Source: Aphrocallistes beatrix (Eukaryota > Porifera > Hexactinellida > Sceptrulophora > Aphrocallistidae). From it: a stretch of DNA of 64,000 nucleotides. Position 1 is the first letter of the stretch; the number at the start of each line of letters is the position of its first letter. The notes below the pieces were generated by a model. It ran no database searches, was not told the origin of the DNA, and was given only the letters and a program-made list of their open reading frames with translations. Of the stretch, positions 13,672 to 24,109 are shown piece after piece. The stretch covers positions 1 through 64,000 of the forward strand of contig OY725493.1 in NCBI GenBank assembly GCA_963281255.1. Reading direction: 5' to 3'. A program made the translations under genes and the position numbers.

Positions 13672-14799
13672 TCAAGGTATGTCACGATACCTCAATTCAG
13701 AGCATTGCTGACTCAACTGACTTCCTGCACTCTCACCTGTTTAGCTGTGGAGTTATATAAACAAGACTATTCTACTCTAACAGCTTTCAGTGAAGTCATC
13801 CAAGAGTGTCAGCTACCATCAGACACTAAGATTAGTTTAGAACTTTACTGGTGTAACCTCACTAACACTGAATCAGCTGATAATGTGTCACTTGCTTCTA
13901 TCTTCAAACCATTTTCAAGTTAGTGTTTATTCTTAACTCAATTCACACCTCAGTGTCTGCAGCAGTTAGCTAATCAGCTCAATTCTACTGATGACCTTTT
14001 CATTTATCCCATTACTCCAATACCACCAGTGAGTACGAGACATTGCTTCCACGTCTCAGTAACACAACACAGCTGACAGGTTTACACCTCGATTCTATTC
14101 CGACTGAATCTATGCAGCTGTTAGAAACTGTCTTACCTCGACTCTCCAACCTACAGGAGATAACATTACATGCTGATACAGATACATACTCACTGCTACC
14201 TCGTATCAGCAGTCTCTCCAACCTCAAATACCTACGACTACATCCTTATGAAGAACCTACAGACTCCAGATATCAGGAGCATCTCATACAACTGCTTGAT
14301 TCTAGCATACACACACACTCAGAGGGTTGGAGTTAAGTTATTTACACAGAATTGGAAACAGCAGTGAAGAAGTATTTCTATCTTTACTCTCCTGTACTGG
14401 TTTAATGGAGATTACGCTATACGACACTAACCTACTACAAGATGACGTGATTCTATTGGGGGTACAGCAGTGAGTCAACTCAGATGCTTACTCTATTTGG
14501 ATCTAAAAAGAGTTCCACTATCTGATTCTGATATGTTATGTCTTTGTAGAGGACTGCCGTATCATCCTAGCATTAGACGTTTATACTTACTGTTGTGTGA
14601 TCTGAATTCTGACTCCTGTGTCTCTCTCACTAACCTCATTCCAACTCTCAAACAGTTCAATAGACTTTACATGTATGGAAATAACATCTGTACTTTGCAA
14701 CTCACCCTGCTCTTGATTAGAATTTGTTTGTTTATTTTCAGAACTACTTTGTTATTGTTTACTATTTCCCCGATATCATACTTAGAACACATTTATTAG
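13672..14799 (+). pseudogene. NLR-type receptor, LRR part 3' of the hAT insertion
   Basis: Leucine-rich repeats are readable in pieces: 13672-13923 (LTSCTLTCLAVEL), 14043-14336 (LPRLSNLQEITLH and SSLSNLKYLRLH), and 14470-14799 (LRCLLYLDLKRVPLSDSDM). They follow the LxxLxxLxLxx pattern of the ligand-sensing part of NLRs. The pieces are in different frames and separated by stops at 13921, 14334 and near 14460. The first piece joins in frame to the fragment before the hAT element. The last piece runs out of LRR pattern after about 14700. There is no sign of a functional C-terminus. Confidence 0.75.
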
Positions 14800-15273
14800 T
14801 ATCTCTAATTGCGATAACATTATCAATTCATTTTCACTAAATTAGTTAATATAATTCGCTTTATAAAACTAATCCTATCTAAATTCAATTATTATTTTCT
14901 CCTTTGAATCGTTTTTACACAATTACTGAATTTGGTCGTATCTCTCTCGTTTACGTTTGGATCGCTGCCAATAATGACTATCTGGTTTGGAGAATATAAT
15001 CGTAGGTGTCAGGTAAGTTTTTTCACTTTAGACGCTCAAAAATCGATCACAGCTATATTTGTCACCTAGAGAAAAAAATATCGGACCACAGTGGAATAAA
15101 AATGTAATTGGGTTATAAAACAAAAAAACAAAAAAACAGCATTGTGTTTCAATATATAAGATTATTCTACAGCGTAGTGTATTTAGTTTCATTACAAGCT
15201 AGCAGAGCTATCACATTTCTTAGTATGCTATAGAAAAGATATATAATACTCCAATTTGAAATAGAATTAAATA
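14800..15273. other. Non-coding AT-rich interval
   Basis: No gene is supported. A consensus-like splice donor, CAG|GTAAGT, lies at 15010-15018 and could belong to a 5' non-coding exon of RTCB, since a YAG acceptor sits 10 bp before that ATG (15984-15985). At 15118-15164 an A-rich run is followed by CATTGTGTTTCAATATATAAGAT-like sequence. The same tail recurs at 42163-42213 and 51544-51593, where it abuts hairpin modules, so it marks an old repeat end. Confidence 0.4.
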
Positions 15274-15443
15274 CAGTAGAGCTCGGTTAGTACGTACTCG
15301 GAATAAGACGTACTTCGGCTTAGCAAGTACTTATTTCTCTGAACCAAAATTGAATTAATATATAGAGTCCTATGTAACATCAACTCGGTGATTACGCAAC
15401 TTTACCACGTCCCGGAGGGGTACGTCTTATCCGAGTTCTATCG
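15274..15443. mobile_element. Pogo/mariner-type MITE, decayed 170-bp copy
   Basis: It begins TA|CAGTAGAGCTCGGTTAGTAC and ends with GTACGTCTTATCCGAGTTCTA, the inverted counterpart. The right terminal CTG-TA has mutated to TCG. Related ends appear at 23125-24109, 29543, 35012, 44602 and 58920. A short element with CAGTAG...CTACTG ends and TA target sites fits non-autonomous Tc1/mariner or pogo elements. Confidence 0.65.
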
Positions 15444-15995
15444 ACATTTCAAATTATCTTTAACTATCGCAACTAATGATTTCAACTCATCATTGTTTTG
15501 TTTACTTCTAATGAGAAAATAAAATTATGATAGAGTATGGGTAGAGACTTTTGTGTTTCTATCAATTAAAAAGCATTATTATTCGAGTATGAATTACGAT
15601 GACATCATCTAAATATTCGAGAACTCAATTTTCATGAATTTTTCAAACTAGAGTGACAAATAGGCTTCTGATATCTTTCTCATTTACAATTGACCCTGTT
15701 TTTTGTAAATACAAACATTGTTGAATTCACAATAAATGTAAGTGAAGATGATGTCATCATCCATGATAATTATGAATTTTTGCCTAACATTGGCTCATAC
15801 TGTCGATATTGTACAGCACCAAAAACCTGAACGTAAAACTGAAAAATTTGTCTATTCACCTTGTGAAATTTAATGGATTTGTCTAGCCAACTAATTGTTT
15901 TAAAGATTGCTTTAAACACCGTCTTGAATACTCTTGTTAACTCATCGCTGATGGAGAAATAAATATGTATTGTTCAATCGTTTAGGTAGTTTGAT
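15444..15995. other. RTCB upstream region
   Basis: AT-rich and non-coding. No TATA/initiator combination is convincing. A pyrimidine-poor tract and TTTAG at 15981-15985 could be a 3' splice site for a 5'-UTR intron. Nothing else is recognisable. Confidence 0.4.
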
Positions 15996-17519
15996 ATGGC
16001 TGGACGGCGTACCTATAAGGACGAATGCAGATTCATTGAAAAAGAGTCCCACTGCACATTCCGTATCAAAAAAGATTTCGTTCCGAATATGCAGGTAGAA
16101 GGCCGCTTCTATGTGAATGACCGCCTCAAGAAACTAATGTTTGATGAATTGAGTCATCACTCACACAGTAAAGGCGTGGGTGGGTTTCTCCCGGCTGTGA
16201 AACAGATCGCAAACGTCAGCACACTCCCGGGGATAGTACACCGCTCCATCGGACTCCCGGATGTACATTCTGGCTACGGTTTCGCGATCGGTAGCATGGC
16301 GGCGTTCGATATGGATAACCCAAAGGCGGTGGTATCGCCAGGAGGGGCAGGATTCGATATCAACTGCGGTGTCCGACTTCTGAGGACGAATCTTTGGTTG
16401 GACGATGTTGCTCCATTGAAAGAGGAGTTGGCGCAGTTGTTATTCAATCACATTCCTGTAGGTGTGGGGTCACGAGGTGTGATTCCAATGGGAGCACGGG
16501 ATCTGGAGGAAGCCCTGGAGCTAGGAATGGATTGGACCTTGAGGGAAGGGTTCAGTTGGGCAGAGGATAAAGAACATTGCGAGGAGTACGGACGTCTCTT
16601 GCAAGCTGATCCTTCCTGCGTGTCAGCTCGAGCGAAGAAACGAGGTCTCCCACAGCTTGGCACTCTGGGCTCCGGAAACCACTACGCCGAGATTCAGGTT
16701 GTGGACGAGATCTTTGACAAGAAGGCGGCGTGGACGATGGGCATAGAAGATGTGGACCAGGTCTGTGTGATGATACACTCCGGAAGTCGGGGTCTGGGCC
16801 ACCAGGTGTCAATAGATGCTCTCACAGAGATGGAGAAAGCCATGAAGCGAGATGACATCCTCGTTAACGACAGACAGTTGGCGTGTGCTCGGATTAGCTC
16901 GAAAGAAGGACAGAGCTACCTTAAAGCAATGGCAGCTGCTTCGAACTACGCCTGGGTGAACCGATCTTCTATGACATTCCTTGCGCGACAAGCCTTCTCT
17001 AAGATGTTCCGTGTCAGCCCAGATGATCTGGACATGCAGGTTATCTATGATGTCTCCCATAATGCGGCCAAGGAGGAGGTGCACTACATTAACGGAAAGG
17101 AGGCGCGCCTGTTAGTGCATAGGAAGGGCTGCACTCGTGCCTTCCCCCCACGTCACCCGCTCATCCCTGTTGACTACCAGATAATCGGACAGCCGGTGCT
17201 GATCGGAGGGACCATGGGGACGTGTAGCTATGTCTTAACCGGAACAACGCAGGGAATGGAGCAGACATTCGCCACCTCCTGCCATGGCGCAGGACGCGCG
17301 CTCTCACGTGCTAAGTCGCGGCGAACCCTAGAGTACACAGACGTACTGGATAGATTGGAGTCACTGGGCATTGCTATCAGAGTTGCGTCTCCTAAACTCG
17401 TGATGGAAGAGGCTGCTGAATCATATAAAGACGTTACAGAGGTTGTCAACACCTGTCATGAAGTGGGGATATCCAAGAAGGCGGTTAGGCTTAGACCTAT
17501 CGCTGTGATTAAAGGATAG
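15996..17519 (+). CDS. RTCB: RNA-splicing ligase RtcB homologue (tRNA ligase catalytic subunit)
   Basis: This single open frame of 507 residues matches the usual animal RTCB/HSPC117 length. The enzyme joins 2',3'-cyclic phosphate and 5'-OH RNA ends using GTP and Mn2+, in tRNA splicing and XBP1 mRNA splicing, as the core of a nuclear/cytoplasmic ligase complex. All metal and nucleotide ligands are visible: Cys124 (DINCGVR), His229 ([10 protein letters not shown]), His261 ([11 protein letters not shown]), His355 ([10 protein letters not shown]), and the guanylylated His430 (SCHGAGR). The GGGxGxD-like entry ([12 protein letters not shown]) and the C-terminal [10 protein letters not shown] are intact. 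The start [13 protein letters not shown] is the family start and sits in ATATGGCT. No intron interrupts the coding region. It could be a natively intronless gene or an old retrocopy; there is no poly-A tract at its 3' edge. Codon use is less AT-rich than the surroundings. Confidence 0.97.
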   Translation: MAGRRTYKDECRFIEKESHCTFRIKKDFVPNMQVEGRFYVNDRLKKLMFDELSHHSHSKGVGGFLPAVKQIANVSTLPGIVHRSIGLPDVHSGYGFAIGSMAAFDMDNPKAVVSPGGAGFDINCGVRLLRTNLWLDDVAPLKEELAQLLFNHIPVGVGSRGVIPMGARDLEEALELGMDWTLREGFSWAEDKEHCEEYGRLLQADPSCVSARAKKRGLPQLGTLGSGNHYAEIQVVDEIFDKKAAWTMGIEDVDQVCVMIHSGSRGLGHQVSIDALTEMEKAMKRDDILVNDRQLACARISSKEGQSYLKAMAAASNYAWVNRSSMTFLARQAFSKMFRVSPDDLDMQVIYDVSHNAAKEEVHYINGKEARLLVHRKGCTRAFPPRHPLIPVDYQIIGQPVLIGGTMGTCSYVLTGTTQGMEQTFATSCHGAGRALSRAKSRRTLEYTDVLDRLESLGIAIRVASPKLVMEEAAESYKDVTEVVNTCHEVGISKKAVRLRPIAVIKG

Positions 17520-17559
17520 TGCATCCTCGAGATGTATTGTTTTTGGAAAAAACTTATAT

Positions 17560-17640
17560 TTCTTACAGACGCACTTGGTGCACCTGCTTAGCGCGGGTAA
17601 CGAACACTTCGTGTCCACAGAGTGGCCCTTCAGGCGCCTA
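17560..17640. repeat. Degenerate hairpin module 3' of RTCB
   Basis: An eroded version of the GC-rich module found through the kinase cluster: GCACTTGGTGCACCTGC, then GAACACTTCGTGTCC, then GCCCTTCAGGCGCC. Minus-type orientation (the GCGC...GGACAC...GGGCGCC order). It shows that the repeat family extends outside the kinase cluster. Confidence 0.5.
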
Positions 17641-17778
17641 GGGATATTAAAAACTTTCTAATATGAATTACTTCCGCCAATCCATTTCGATATTTTGTTT
17701 CAAATATGTATATATTGTAAACAAAACTGGCCACATCATTTCAGAAATTTGTGACTCGGAACCTACACCTAATAATCT

Positions 17779-17784
17779 AATAAA
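17779..17784 (+). terminator. Candidate polyadenylation signal for RTCB
   Basis: AATAAA lies 260 bp after the RTCB stop codon, followed by TGTGAACGAG and a T-rich tract at 17806-17830. It is the first canonical hexamer on the plus strand after the gene. Support is positional only. Confidence 0.4.
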
Positions 17785-18843
17785 GTCCTGTGAACGAGTT
17801 CAATATTAGTCTTGTTAATATAGCAGTTTTCGCATAGGAATTATAGATAGCTGTAGTTAGATATCACGTTCATATGTATGCCCGTAGGTTGCTCGTGAAC
17901 TGGGGGGATGCTTTTCCCTCTGAGGTGGACCTGTCACGAAAGAATTGGCCCGGGGACTAATTCTGGCCGGTCCAAAAGTGGTCCAACAAGCCAAAATTGG
18001 TCCCAGTCAATTCTTTGTGCAATTTAATCCACTACATTAGTACCGCAAGGCTCCAATCAAATGATGTGTTGACGTTACGATCACTCTAGGAGGTCTCAAC
18101 TCACTACTTCTATAAGTTATAGTTAAGATTAGCTAACCTAACTATAACTTTTTAAAGTAGTGTGAAGTTGAGACCTCTAGAGTAAGACCCCGATTATAAT
18201 AATGTCATACCTAACACTAATTCCTCGAGTTGATAGATCCAAAACAGAAATTGGAATTCCAACTCACTCAGCCAGACTTTGGCCGAAAAGAGTTCACCGA
18301 AACATTGGAGTTCTGTCGGGGTTCCATCACTCGGAAACATTCTAATTTACGAGGATACAAGGTAATTTACTCAGAAAACTAAACACATTGGGCTAAACGC
18401 ATGCATGACTATGAAACTTGTTATCCATCAGTTATAAAATAAACAAATTTTGTACCTATGTCGGAGTGCCAGCGGTCTCGGACTCTTTACCCTAGGGTAA
18501 GATGTCTCCTGAACTCATTCTAGTGCCACAGCTTCGGGGGACATCTCACCATGAAGTCACAGGTCCGACGGGACAATGTACTATGGCATTTACACTAAAC
18601 AAACGAAAGAATAGCCGCAATCAGACTAGAATGCTACAATGCGATGAGTTTTGATATCGTAATTATAACGAAACCTCCGGTTTTTAACTAACCAACCGGA
18701 CCAGTTGCGCCAGCCCTGCATTGGTTGTTTGATAATAGTTGTTTGTAACCATAGCCAGAGTACTCAACTTTGATTGCTACCTGGCCCACAACCAGCATTA
18801 ATTTAAGTCAATGGGACTGCTATAGCACTGTATGGGTCCTATA
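17785..18843. other. Non-coding interval with a hairpin
   Basis: No credible open frame. The only structured element I see is the inverted repeat at 18083-18184. The rest is unique-looking AT-rich DNA with short GC patches such as 18470-18560. Confidence 0.4.
18083..18184. repeat. About 100-bp imperfect inverted repeat (hairpin)
   Basis: ACTCTAGGAGGTCTCAACTC on the left is matched by the inverted AGTTGAGACCTCTAGAGT on the right. Inner arms GTTATAGTTA and TAACTATAAC flank a small loop. It resembles a fold-back MITE, but no target duplication is evident. Confidence 0.6.
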
Positions 18844-19614
18844 CAGGGTGGCTTTTAAGTTCTGGCCCAAGCTTAATTAGGTATAAAATTTCTTGAACTC
18901 AAACAATCTTAGTTATTATGGTCTTTAGAGATTGTAATTCGATTATTCTCAATGATTTTAAAAGATTTCCGATTCTAAGAATTAGAAATGTGTTTCGTAC
19001 GGCGAGTTTTGAGAAAAAAAAGATGTGTCCTGGCACGCAGCGAAAATCGCGAATCAAGGCCCACTGCTTTTCAAGTTATCTTCTCAGTCTTCAAATTGTA
19101 GGAAAAATTAGCTCTCACATTTTCCTCGAATATTCTAAATTTGTAGAAATATAGAATGTTTAAATCAGTATGCATTGAGAACCTTTTGGATCAGATTTTT
19201 TTGGTGATGTAAAAAAAATGCCATTTTGAGTGATTTTTCATAATGCACCTAATTTGAAGTCGTGAAATAATAACTTTATCTCGTTTCTGATAATGAATTC
19301 AATGGATTTGTGAAATATTTCCTTGGTGAATGGAAGGTATCTGGTGCTAAATCGTCATGGAAAATCGATTATCGAGACATTTTTTACAGAAGCAGTGGCC
19401 CTGATTCTCGATTTTCGCTGCGTTCCAGGACACATATTTTTTTCATAAAACTCACCGCACAAAACACAGTTCCAGTTCTTAGACTCGAAAAATCTTATAA
19501 AGTCATTAAGAATATTCGAATTACAATCTCTAAAGACCATAATAACTAAGATTATTTGAGTTTAAGAAATTTTATACCTAATTAAGCTTGGGACAGAACT
19601 TAAAAGCCACCCTG
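18844..19614. mobile_element. 771-bp fold-back element with mariner-like ends
   Basis: TA|CAGGGTGGCTTTTAAGTTCT at the left mirrors AGAACTTAAAAGCCACCCTG|TA at the right, with TA on both sides. The inverted similarity continues almost to the centre (about 19230): ATGGTCTTTAGAGATTGTAA recurs inverted near 19510, and CGCAGCGAAAATCGCGAATC has an inverted partner near 19410. The whole element is therefore one long imperfect palindrome. It has no transposase. TA duplication and CAGGGTG ends suggest Tc1/mariner mobilisation. Confidence 0.85.
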
Positions 19615-20648
19615 TATTCACTTAGATGTATTTCTACTGCTCTAGTAACCATTCATTCCACTAACTTAATTAACCAATAAAATACGACATCCAGATCAAA
19701 TTAGCTGGCAACCTGGTTCCCGGATCAACTTTGGCGTGACAGACCTGTCATACCTATAAGCTATAGGATTAAAAATATTAGAAAGAATGAATACGGTGAT
19801 AGTGTTTCCTCTCCTCTCCCTTTGTCTGCGTCGTCTCATCTGTAATCAGATATCTACCTGGGAGGTCCTGGAGCGATATTCAGGGTTGCCGCGGGAATGA
19901 ATTCCCATTCCCATCCCATTCCCATAGGAATCCTGTGGGAATCTCCATAGGAATCTTGTGGGGATCCCCATAGGAATCCTGTGGGGATCCCATTCTGTTA
20001 GCCTAGCCCAGTGGGGGGTGCGTACGGTTTAGAATTTCGAATTCTTTTATCAGGGACGTAATTTTTCTTTAGTATTTAATTAGAAAACGATTCAACTGTT
20101 TCTTCGATATCTCTAGGCTCTCGTAGGGTAAATCTGCGGACACGCAGTGTCTGCAAGCTTGTAACTATAAAAAGTTTGGAGTAAATGATTGATTAGAAAA
20201 ATTCAACTGTGACTAATTCGAATGTGTATTATTCGAATCTGGAATCCGATTAACTGTATCCCATACTGTTTAGAAGCAATCTTCTTCATGAATAGACCCA
20301 CCCACATTAGTACAATTTGTAAGTGAATTAACAAATTATTCAAATACTTATGAGCAAGAGATTAGCTTCCAATGGATGACCTGTTTTTGGGTGTAAATTC
20401 TTAATATTGTCTTTTCGAATCTATCGATTCTGAATTTGTTAATATCCCCATTCATTCGGTGAACAAAGTGTCTGCTAGCCGCGCTACAAATCGCTCGATG
20501 CGCGCTTTTTTATAAATATTGTGTCAAATTATCATAGAATTAAAACAAGAGTAAATTCAATAGCGAAGATAAGTGAAATAGCATTAGAGAAGAACTATTC
20601 AAGCAAACAAAGGTCAAAAAGTAGCGAGCATAGGATGATAGAGTAAAT
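19615..20648. other. Non-coding interval left of the kinase cluster
   Basis: At 19883-20000 there is a CAGGGTTGCCGCGGGAATG start followed by CCCATTCCC/GGAATCCTGTGGG repeats, related to the patch at 59472-59582. At 20355-20410 a stretch (ATTAGCTTCCAATGGATGAC) is related to the cluster repeats around 24805 and 30275. At 20462-20515 lies an eroded hairpin module in plus orientation (AAAGTGTCTGCTAGCCGCGC ... GCGCGCTT), the 3'-side partner of the module at 22570. Confidence 0.5.
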
Positions 20649-22103
20649 TCAGGTCCGTTCTGAAAGTACTTCTTGAAGAGAATGAATGGGTTCATATGGC
20701 TTGCAAAATTTATCTAACAAAATCTTATCGTAGTTACCATGTGAAATCAAGTTTACCAAAAAAAGATTAGGGGGCTCAATTTTACCTTCCAATATTTCTT
20801 CCTCTTTGTCGGGTACAATTATTGTATGAATCATCAAACCAAGCTGTTTAAAATCAAGGCCTTCCCTATAATATTTATTTTCTCTCTTCGGTGGTATATA
20901 AAAGAAAATACCACTAAAATAACTTGAACCAATGGCAGTAGCCCTGTCGAAATCAATTAGCATTGCCTCACAATGTTTCGAAAAGCAAAACTTAGAAAGT
21001 CGGACATCTCGATGTGCATAACCCAATTTATGTAGTTCCTCCAGTGCCGTTACAGCTTGTTGAATAAAGTATTTAAGACATTTCTTGGCTTCATCTCGGC
21101 TAAGTGGCTGATGAGGTTGGGCTTCAAATTGAAATATAGGAATGGCAGTATTAATGCGAAAAATCCTTGTAGGCAACACTAAATGTGAAAAGGATTGAGA
21201 TTTCGGGAATAGGCGTTTGATAAAAAGATCCATCAAGGTCCTTTCTTCTAGTACATTTGGAGAAATCTTATAATAATAGCCTTTATCTCTAACCAGAATA
21301 GAATAAGCGGATTCGACTTGTTCTAATGAACTACCAGGAGGCAATATTTTCTGGAGAAGAGTGAGGTCTTCTTTGGAAAGTCCCATAAAATAATCCTTGG
21401 CTGTATTCTTTTTGACAATGTTAGGAATCTCACTTTGTTTATCCAACACCATCTGAATCTTCGAACGTGCTTCATCCAATTTTAAGCATTCCCACTCAAT
21501 GTGAAAAAGAAAATTCTCCCAATGAACTGTAATCAAACTAATTCTTTCCATAGTTTTTGTATTCGGAAAAACAAAACCAGATACTTCCTTAAATTCCTGA
21601 TCGTAAAGACGTATATAACGTAGCTGAAAAATTAATGCGATTGCACAATGTGCAGCCGTATCATCGTATTTATTCGAATGGACCTCGAGTAGGAGAAGCA
21701 GAATAGAACGATCATCTATATCTAGAACCGCAACATCAATTCGCATATTATGTGATACAATAAATGATGTCAAACTCTGAAGTCCTGTGTACTCATCCGT
21801 AAATTCATACTGGCTGCCGCTAAAATTCTCCTCCATCCAACTCTTCAACGGCATTTCAGGTTTGCCACTACTTTCCGACAGAGATATATCTTTGTGCAGA
21901 AAAAATTTTTCTGTAATATCAAGAGAAAAGTCGTGTCTTATAAAGTTATTGATTTCCAAGTCTTGGAGGGAGAAACTTGATGAACAAGATTTCTTTAGAA
22001 TTGGCATTGCCATATCCTTCCTATTTCCTGGGAAAATTCGCTTTTTAGAAGTGGTTTTAGATCTGTTAGGTGACGTCCTATCTGGCGACTGAGGTGTTGC
22101 CAT
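20649..22103 (-). CDS. Kinase copy 1: nuclease-like/kinase protein, divergent, active-site Asn replaced
   Basis: A 484-codon frame from the family start MATPQSP at 22103; the frame also opens 16 codons earlier at 22151, but the other copies start here. The N-terminal half (about 95-210) has the PD-(D/E)XK-like pattern RIDVAVLD (Asp123) ... LLLLLEVHS (Glu140), then an alpha helix with HCAIALIFQLR. The C-terminal half (about 265-480) is a short-lobed kinase fold: YYYKIS (candidate ATP lysine 279), YAHRDVRLSKFCF catalytic loop, LIDFDRA in place of DFG. In this copy the metal-binding Asn of HRDxRxxN is Lys371, so phosphotransfer is probably lost. The first 110 residues differ strongly from the other copies, yet the block around the catalytic loop is nearly identical in DNA, which suggests gene conversion. 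The gene lies between oppositely facing hairpin modules (20462 and 22570). Function is not known; the CR/Crinkler effector class is the closest architecture I know. Confidence 0.85.
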   Translation of the reverse strand: MATPQSPDRTSPNRSKTTSKKRIFPGNRKDMAMPILKKSCSSSFSLQDLEINNFIRHDFSLDITEKFFLHKDISLSESSGKPEMPLKSWMEENFSGSQYEFTDEYTGLQSLTSFIVSHNMRIDVAVLDIDDRSILLLLLEVHSNKYDDTAAHCAIALIFQLRYIRLYDQEFKEVSGFVFPNTKTMERISLITVHWENFLFHIEWECLKLDEARSKIQMVLDKQSEIPNIVKKNTAKDYFMGLSKEDLTLLQKILPPGSSLEQVESAYSILVRDKGYYYKISPNVLEERTLMDLFIKRLFPKSQSFSHLVLPTRIFRINTAIPIFQFEAQPHQPLSRDEAKKCLKYFIQQAVTALEELHKLGYAHRDVRLSKFCFSKHCEAMLIDFDRATAIGSSYFSGIFFYIPPKRENKYYREGLDFKQLGLMIHTIIVPDKEEEILEGKIEPPNLFLVNLISHGNYDKILLDKFCKPYEPIHSLQEVLSERT

Positions 22104-22569
22104 TAACTTATTAGAGATATATTTAAAAGTTAAATTTAAAATGTCTATCAAAATATTAGAATATATTCAAGCGTACTTCGGCTAGGGATCGTAATTTTAC
22201 CATATAAAATGTTATTACCAAATCATAGAATTTCAATGAAAATCATTATTTGAATTTACTCTAATTGAATTTCGGCAGGAAACCGCAGAATTAACAGTTA
22301 TTCGAAAAAAAAAAGAGAATTCGTTCGTTTCAGAAAAATATTCGTTTGAGTTAATTGGGAAATTTGAAATCAATGTGGCATTGTTAAGCTCTTCGGTCAA
22401 AAAAAATATTTTATGAATTTTTGGAAATATTACGTTAAAACCCTTCGTTGCCCAGAAATGTGTAGCGTCATCTCCCGTTTAAGCTATTTTTAACCGGAAA
22501 GCCATACTAGTTTGGGGTAGTGACTATAAATAGAAAAATTCCAGGAGCAATCCGTGATATATAAATATT
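22104..22569. other. 5' flank of kinase copy 1
   Basis: AT-rich and non-coding, and unlike the 5' flanks of copies 2-6 apart from the first few bases before the ATG. It should contain the promoter of copy 1; no motif is distinctive. Confidence 0.4.
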
Positions 22570-22650
22570 ACAAGCGCGCTTCGCTTGCTTGCGCTGCGCG
22601 CGGCAGGCGGACACTTTGTGTCCACCAGAAGCTCCCTTCGGTAGCCTGGA
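22570..22650. repeat. Hairpin module M1 (minus orientation)
   Basis: A GC-rich block in AT-rich DNA made of consecutive small palindromes: AAGCGCGCTTCGCTTGCTT, GCGCTGCGCGCGGC, GGACACTTTGTGTCC, and GCTCCCTTCGGTAGC. It is followed by sequence (AAAATCGATATCACTCG) that is the inverse of the flank preceding modules at 25551, 26082 and later. It sits on the 5' side of kinase copy 1. Confidence 0.85.
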
Positions 22651-23124
22651 ATCACATTGATTAATTATAAGGAAGATAACATCCCTAAATATTTTTATCT
22701 TACTGTTAAAATCGATATCACTCGAAAAATCATCAAAGTTATCAATTTTTAAAATTTTGATGAGTAATGATGACGTCATAACAAAGTGATGAGTCATCAT
22801 TTTTGATGAATGTTTTATCTTATTTGAGATATATTAAAATACACATTATATTAAAATTTCAGCCTTCTATCACCTAGAATGGCTGAGTTATGGTCGAATA
22901 ACTGCATTGCTTAACTTTCAAAAATGTGACAATGACGTCATAATTCCACGATGAGTCGACATTTTCGTCTGAGCTCAGAACTTAGTGGAGCCATAGCCAA
23001 AAGACTCCCACATGCCAAAAATCAGCTTTCTGCGCCCGGCAGTTTCTTCAATCAATTCGTCACAGATATATAGATAGATAGATATATACGCACACAATAA
23101 TCGAGTTTTAATATTAAGGATATA
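22651..23124. repeat. Cluster repeat arm, inverted copy, with two CRE palindromes
   Basis: This stretch is the reverse complement of the plus-oriented arms at 24120-24430, 25130-25550, 29600-29900 and later. It contains TGACGTCA at 22771-22778 and 22933-22940, TGAGTCA near 22791, and ends with (CAATTCGT)CACAGATATATAG. It has no coding capacity. Together with M1 it forms a composite inverted end opposite to the arm plus module on the left of copies 2-6. Confidence 0.75.
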
Positions 23125-23250
23125 CGGTAGAACTCGATTAGTACGTACTCGGGATAAGACGTACTTCGGCTTAGTACGTACTCATTTCTCTGAACCAAAA
23201 TTCATTTATTATATAGATTCCTATGTAATATCCACTCGGTTAATACGTAC

Positions 23251-24039
23251 TAGTGTTTGGAATCCGGATAGTAATATCCGGATAATATCCGGATAGCAAA
23301 GTTACTACAATTATCCGGTATCTGGATGGTAAATATTCGGATATCCGGATTTTTAGGATATTTAGATATCTTGGCTGCAATTGTTAATTAGGCAAGGATT
23401 CATAGAGTCAGTGTCATTATATTATTTACAACTTCACTGATATTGATGTGTATCAATTAACAGATATATTTGTTATTGTTACCCGCCTTTAAATCCATAA
23501 TTTACGTAAAATACTGATTGTGGAAGCCTAACTGATAAGAATGATATCGGTTGGATTCTTTGAAAATATGCCAAATAGGATTATAAAGTCGGAAGTTTGG
23601 AATGATTTTCCTCGAGGTGGCGATATAGTAAGATGCAATGCATGCGATACAGAAATGTATTGCCAAGGTACATGTAATGGTACAAGTGCAATGCGAAACC
23701 ACTGCCGTCCATAGCATAAAGATTTGTACTGAATTTGTAACTAAATAAGTAGGTTGCGTGACGATACATTAGATGATGGCTTATGTTTTCTAAGAAGTCA
23801 CTTTAGAAAACTAAAGAACTAATTACAATACCTTAGCTCGTTTAGACATCTATTTATTCAGATTATTCAGATCCTTGATAAACATGTTTAGTAAATGATC
23901 TATACTACATACATATTGGGTCAAATAAGAAATTGGGCAAAAATCAAATAGACAGACTGTTAAACGGATATCCGGATACCTGGCTAAAAAATTATCCGGT
24001 ATCCGGGTATATGTGAATAGCGAATACTTCCAAACACGA
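23251..24039. mobile_element. hAT-like element with TATCCGGATA subterminal repeats
   Basis: The ends TAGTGTTTGGAA and TTCCAAACACGA are inverted. The flanking octamers ATACGTAC and GTACGTAC match at 7 of 8 positions, as expected for an aged hAT target duplication. Both ends carry several copies of ATCCGGATA. The interior holds a BED-finger remnant (23568-23714). In the paralogous loci the left part of this element is gone, replaced by a PP2A B55 copy or deleted. Confidence 0.75.
23568..23714 (+). pseudogene. BED zinc-finger remnant of a hAT transposase
   Basis: Translation gives MPNRIIKSEVWNDFPRG, then [16 protein letters not shown], then SAMRNHCRP followed by a stop codon and HKD. This is the BED-finger pattern: W/F aromatic start, C-x2-C, and H-x4-H with the stop inside the histidine pair. 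BED fingers are the DNA-binding N-terminus of hAT transposases. The stop and the lack of any downstream catalytic core make it a relic. Confidence 0.65.
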
Positions 24040-24109
24040 GTACGTACTTACGGATAGCACGTACTATTTTCCGATTCCCAGAGAGGTACGTCTTATCCGA
24101 GTTCTACTG

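Larger units (their letters stand above)
23125..24109. mobile_element. Pogo/mariner-type MITE, split by a nested hAT element
   Basis: The left end TA|CGGTAGAACTCGATTAGTAC and right end GTCTTATCCGAGTTCTACTG|TA are inverted and flanked by TA. The host MITE is interrupted at 23251-24039 by an element with different ends. Right halves of the same nested pair recur at 29474-29543, 34943-35012, 44532-44602 and 58850-58920, so the nesting predates the duplication of the cluster. Confidence 0.8.
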
